Assembly: GCA_023136985.1 (NCBI GenBank)
Contig: JAGLQD010000057.1
Location: forward strand, 1 to 17,089
From: Candidatus Sabulitectum sp.
GTDB lineage: Bacteria > Fermentibacterota > Fermentibacteria > Fermentibacterales > JCC-6
DNA: 17,089 bases
Reading direction: 5' to 3'
This document shows positions 15,362 to 17,089 of this stretch, one piece after another. How positions within the stretch are numbered: the stretch's first letter is position 1; each line of letters opens with the position of its first letter. Below the pieces are notes generated by a model, which was not told the DNA's origin, did no database searches, and saw nothing but the letters and a program-made list of their open reading frames with translations. The position numbers were made by a program, and so were the translations under genes.

Positions 15362-16660
15362 CTACCCTTTAAAAACCTTTTCTTTTCCGTCAACTACATT
15401 GACACATGCATTTCGCGTATCGACTATGATATTACTGTTATCTACTATCATTTGATAATCGTAACAGGCATGATTTGTTATGATAACAGCGCAGTCATAT
15501 TCTGAAAGCATTTTTTCTGAAAAATCAACTGAGACCGGTTGAAGATGGGTCTGCCTGGTAGATGCCGGAATAGAAGGAATGTACGGGTCGTTGTAATCTA
15601 CGAAAGCTCCCTTTTCACCCAGCTTGGCCATTACCTTCAGCGCAGGGGTTTCACGATAATCATCTATATCAGGTTTGTACGCCATTCCAAGAAGAAGGAC
15701 CCTGCTGCCGTTAATAGATTTCTGTACGGTGTTCAACGCATCACAGATCCTGTCAACAACATAGGACGGCATGGATGTATTGATCTCTCCAGCCAACTCA
15801 ATGAACTTGGTTGACATTCCAAATTCCCTAGCTTTCCAGGTCAGGTAGAACGGATCGATGGGAATGCAGTGCCCACCAAGACCAGGTCCAGGATAGAAAG
15901 CTGTAAAACCAAAAGGTTTGGTAGCTGCTGCCTCAATTACTTCCCAGATATCAATACCCATTTTGTGAGCAAGCATTTTCAGCTCATTCACAAGAGCGAT
16001 GTTAACAGCCCTGTAAGTATTCTCTACAATCTTAGCCATCTCCGCTACTTCAGGAGAGCTGACTGCTACGATGTTATCAATGGCGAAATTGTAAACAAAA
16101 ACACTTGCATCTGTGCACTCGGTGGTAAGCCCGCCTACCAGTTTTGGTATTGTTCTGGTATTGAAGTTCTTGTTGCCTGGATCTTCTCTCTCTGGTGAGA
16201 AAGCGATATGGAAATCAACTCCGGCTTTCAATCCGCCCTTTTCAAGCACAGGAACCATTTCATCCCTGGTGGTGCCTGGGTAGGTGGTTGACTCGAGAAT
16301 AATCAGCTGACCCTTTTGCAGGTACTTTGCAATCTCTCTGCAGGAATTGAGTACATAACTCAAATCCGGATCACGACTGATACCAAGAGGAGTTGGAACA
16401 GCTATAAGAATGGCGTCAGCCCGGGTAAGAACGGAGAAATCAGTTGTAGCATGAAGAAGTCCGGTTTTCATTGCAGAAGCTATCATCTCATCAGGAAAAT
16501 GTTTCAAGTAACTGCGGTAATTCTCAAGATACTCAAGTTTTTTTGGGTCTACATCAACTCCAAGCACCTCACAACCACCGTGGGCAAATTCCATGGCAAG
16601 AGGCAACCCTACATAACCAAGACCGATAACACCTATGACAGGTTTATCCCTCTCGGCCAT
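15362..16660 (-). CDS. UDP-N-acetyl-hexosamine 6-dehydrogenase (WbpA/WecC-like nucleotide-sugar dehydrogenase)
   Basis: 432 residues, the normal family length. Seen: an NAD-binding Rossmann glycine motif GLGYVGLP (13-20), AVPTPLG (87-93), ESTTYPGTT (123-131), FSPEREDPGN (154-163), KIVENTYRAVNIALVNEL (210-227) and the catalytic cysteine in PGLGGHCIPIDP (Cys265). A C-terminal domain begins near VLLLGMAYKPDIDDYRETPA (321-340). The family oxidises C6 of a UDP-sugar to the uronic acid in two NAD-dependent steps. The sequence around the catalytic loop (YPGPGLGGHCIP-x-DPFYL) is typical of the UDP-GlcNAc/ManNAc branch rather than UDP-glucose dehydrogenase. ATG 16660 has only weak AAGA upstream. A perfect AAAGGAG (16690-16696) lies 8 nt before an in-frame ATT (16681-16679), which would add seven residues. 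It follows the epimerase gene by 42 nt and is probably co-transcribed with it. Confidence 0.92.
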   Translation of the reverse strand: MAERDKPVIGVIGLGYVGLPLAMEFAHGGCEVLGVDVDPKKLEYLENYRSYLKHFPDEMIASAMKTGLLHATTDFSVLTRADAILIAVPTPLGISRDPDLSYVLNSCREIAKYLQKGQLIILESTTYPGTTRDEMVPVLEKGGLKAGVDFHIAFSPEREDPGNKNFNTRTIPKLVGGLTTECTDASVFVYNFAIDNIVAVSSPEVAEMAKIVENTYRAVNIALVNELKMLAHKMGIDIWEVIEAAATKPFGFTAFYPGPGLGGHCIPIDPFYLTWKAREFGMSTKFIELAGEINTSMPSYVVDRICDALNTVQKSINGSRVLLLGMAYKPDIDDYRETPALKVMAKLGEKGAFVDYNDPYIPSIPASTRQTHLQPVSVDFSEKMLSEYDCAVIITNHACYDYQMIVDNSNIIVDTRNACVNVVDGKEKVFKG

Positions 16661-16689
16661 TCTTTTTTTGAAAGCACTAATAGCGTTAA

Positions 16690-16696
16690 CTCCTTT
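16690..16696 (-). promoter_or_regulatory. strong Shine-Dalgarno placed before an in-frame ATT codon
   Basis: The minus strand reads AAAGGAG, then TTAACGCT (8 nt), then ATT (16681-16679), in frame with the dehydrogenase and seven codons before its ATG. The distance from this site to the ATG (29 nt) is too long for normal initiation. An out-of-frame GTG at 16677 could instead start a 14-codon leader. Confidence 0.5.
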
Positions 16697-16702
16697 GTTT
16701 GG

Positions 16703-17089
16703 TTACTTCCCAAACCCATGCTCCATATAGAACTCAACTGTTTTCTTCAGGCCTTCTTCGAATGATACTATCGGTTCGTAGTTGAGGTATTTCTTTGCCT
16801 TTTCTATTGCAGCTCTTGAGTGTTTTACATCACCTGATCTGTCTGGTCCGTAAATGGGTTTCAGGTCGGGGTGGCCTGTTAGTTTGCTTATTTCGTTCGC
16901 GAGATGGTTTACTGTAATTGATCCGTTGCATGCTACATTGAATACTTTGCCTGCAGCATCTGGCGCGTCTGCTGCCAGAAGGTTGCCGTGAACAACATTT
17001 GCTATGTAGGTGAAGTCGCGGCTTTGCTCTCCGTCACCGTTGATTTTTGGTGCTATGCCTTCAGAATAAGCTTTGATGAACAGGGGAAT
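16703..17089 (-). CDS. NAD-dependent nucleotide-sugar epimerase (extended SDR), C-terminal part only
   Basis: The frame is open from the window edge to TAA at 16705-16703, giving 128 visible residues. Seen: IPLFIKAYSEG at the edge, the conserved GDGEQSRDFTYIANVVHGNL (about 19-38), GKVFNVACNGSITVN (about 47-61), PIYGPDRSGDVKHSRAA (about 77-93) and a typical ending EEGLKKTVEFYMEHG. The family (UDP-glucose/UDP-GlcNAc 4-epimerase and relatives such as WbpP) interconverts sugar nucleotides using NAD. The Rossmann GxxGxxG and catalytic YxxxK lie outside the window, so the exact substrate cannot be assigned. It lies directly upstream of the UDP-HexNAc dehydrogenase, like the neighbouring pair in WbpO/WbpP-type pathways that make UDP-GalNAcA. 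Confidence 0.88.
   Translation of the reverse strand: MPLFIKAYSEGIAPKINGDGEQSRDFTYIANVVHGNLLAADAPDAAGKVFNVACNGSITVNHLANEISKLTGHPDLKPIYGPDRSGDVKHSRAAIEKAKKYLNYEPIVSFEEGLKKTVEFYMEHGFGK

Noticed and set aside
16316..16765. Open plus-strand frame of 149 codons over the dehydrogenase start
   Set aside because: It crosses the ends of two real genes on the other strand and has no recognisable motif.

Overview
The window is part of a bacterial surface-polysaccharide (Wzx/Wzy-type O-antigen, capsule or exopolysaccharide) biosynthesis locus. Base composition is moderately AT-rich, there are no introns, and most genes have Shine-Dalgarno sequences or start/stop overlaps. TTG starts occur twice. The flippase, O-antigen polymerase/ligase and UDP-HexNAc dehydrogenase suggest a diderm bacterium. 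I cannot name the taxon from the sequence. I see no rRNA, tRNA, CRISPR or insertion sequence.

Layout: (A) Minus strand 1-2311 holds a polysaccharide deacetylase homolog followed by a CapK/PaaK-like adenylate-forming enzyme that is cut by the window edge. The two overlap by ATGA. A good extended -10 promoter lies just upstream at 2360-2368. (B) Plus strand 2427-6049 runs divergently: a short, probably frameshifted gene, a GT4 glycosyltransferase, a second deacetylase homolog paralogous to the first, and an ATP-grasp enzyme. (C) Minus strand 15156 down to 5862 holds a DUF362 protein, a ~300-base stretch with broken coding-like fragments, a Wzx flippase, an alpha/alpha-toroid protein, a FemAB-GNAT fusion acyltransferase, a SAM methyltransferase, a second GT4 glycosyltransferase and a Wzy/WaaL-type membrane protein. 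The last of these overlaps the end of the ATP-grasp gene on the opposite strand. (D) Minus strand 17089-15362 holds the C-terminal end of a nucleotide-sugar epimerase and a UDP-N-acetylglucosamine/mannosamine 6-dehydrogenase.

Inferred joint working: region D supplies UDP-activated amino-uronic or epimerised sugars. The GT4 enzymes extend a lipid-linked repeat, Wzx flips it and the Wzy-like protein polymerises or ligates it. The unusual part is the large set of modification or activation enzymes of unknown substrate: two deacetylases, an adenylate-forming enzyme, ATP-grasp, FemAB-GNAT, a methyltransferase, the toroid and DUF362. This suggests a glycan decorated with acyl, amino-acid or amide groups. 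The initiating phosphoglycosyltransferase and the Wza/Wzz/Wzc export genes are not in the window. The strongest leads are the FemAB-GNAT fusion, the paired deacetylase subfamily, the 188-bp antisense overlap of polymerase and ATP-grasp genes, and a possible ATT start of the dehydrogenase.
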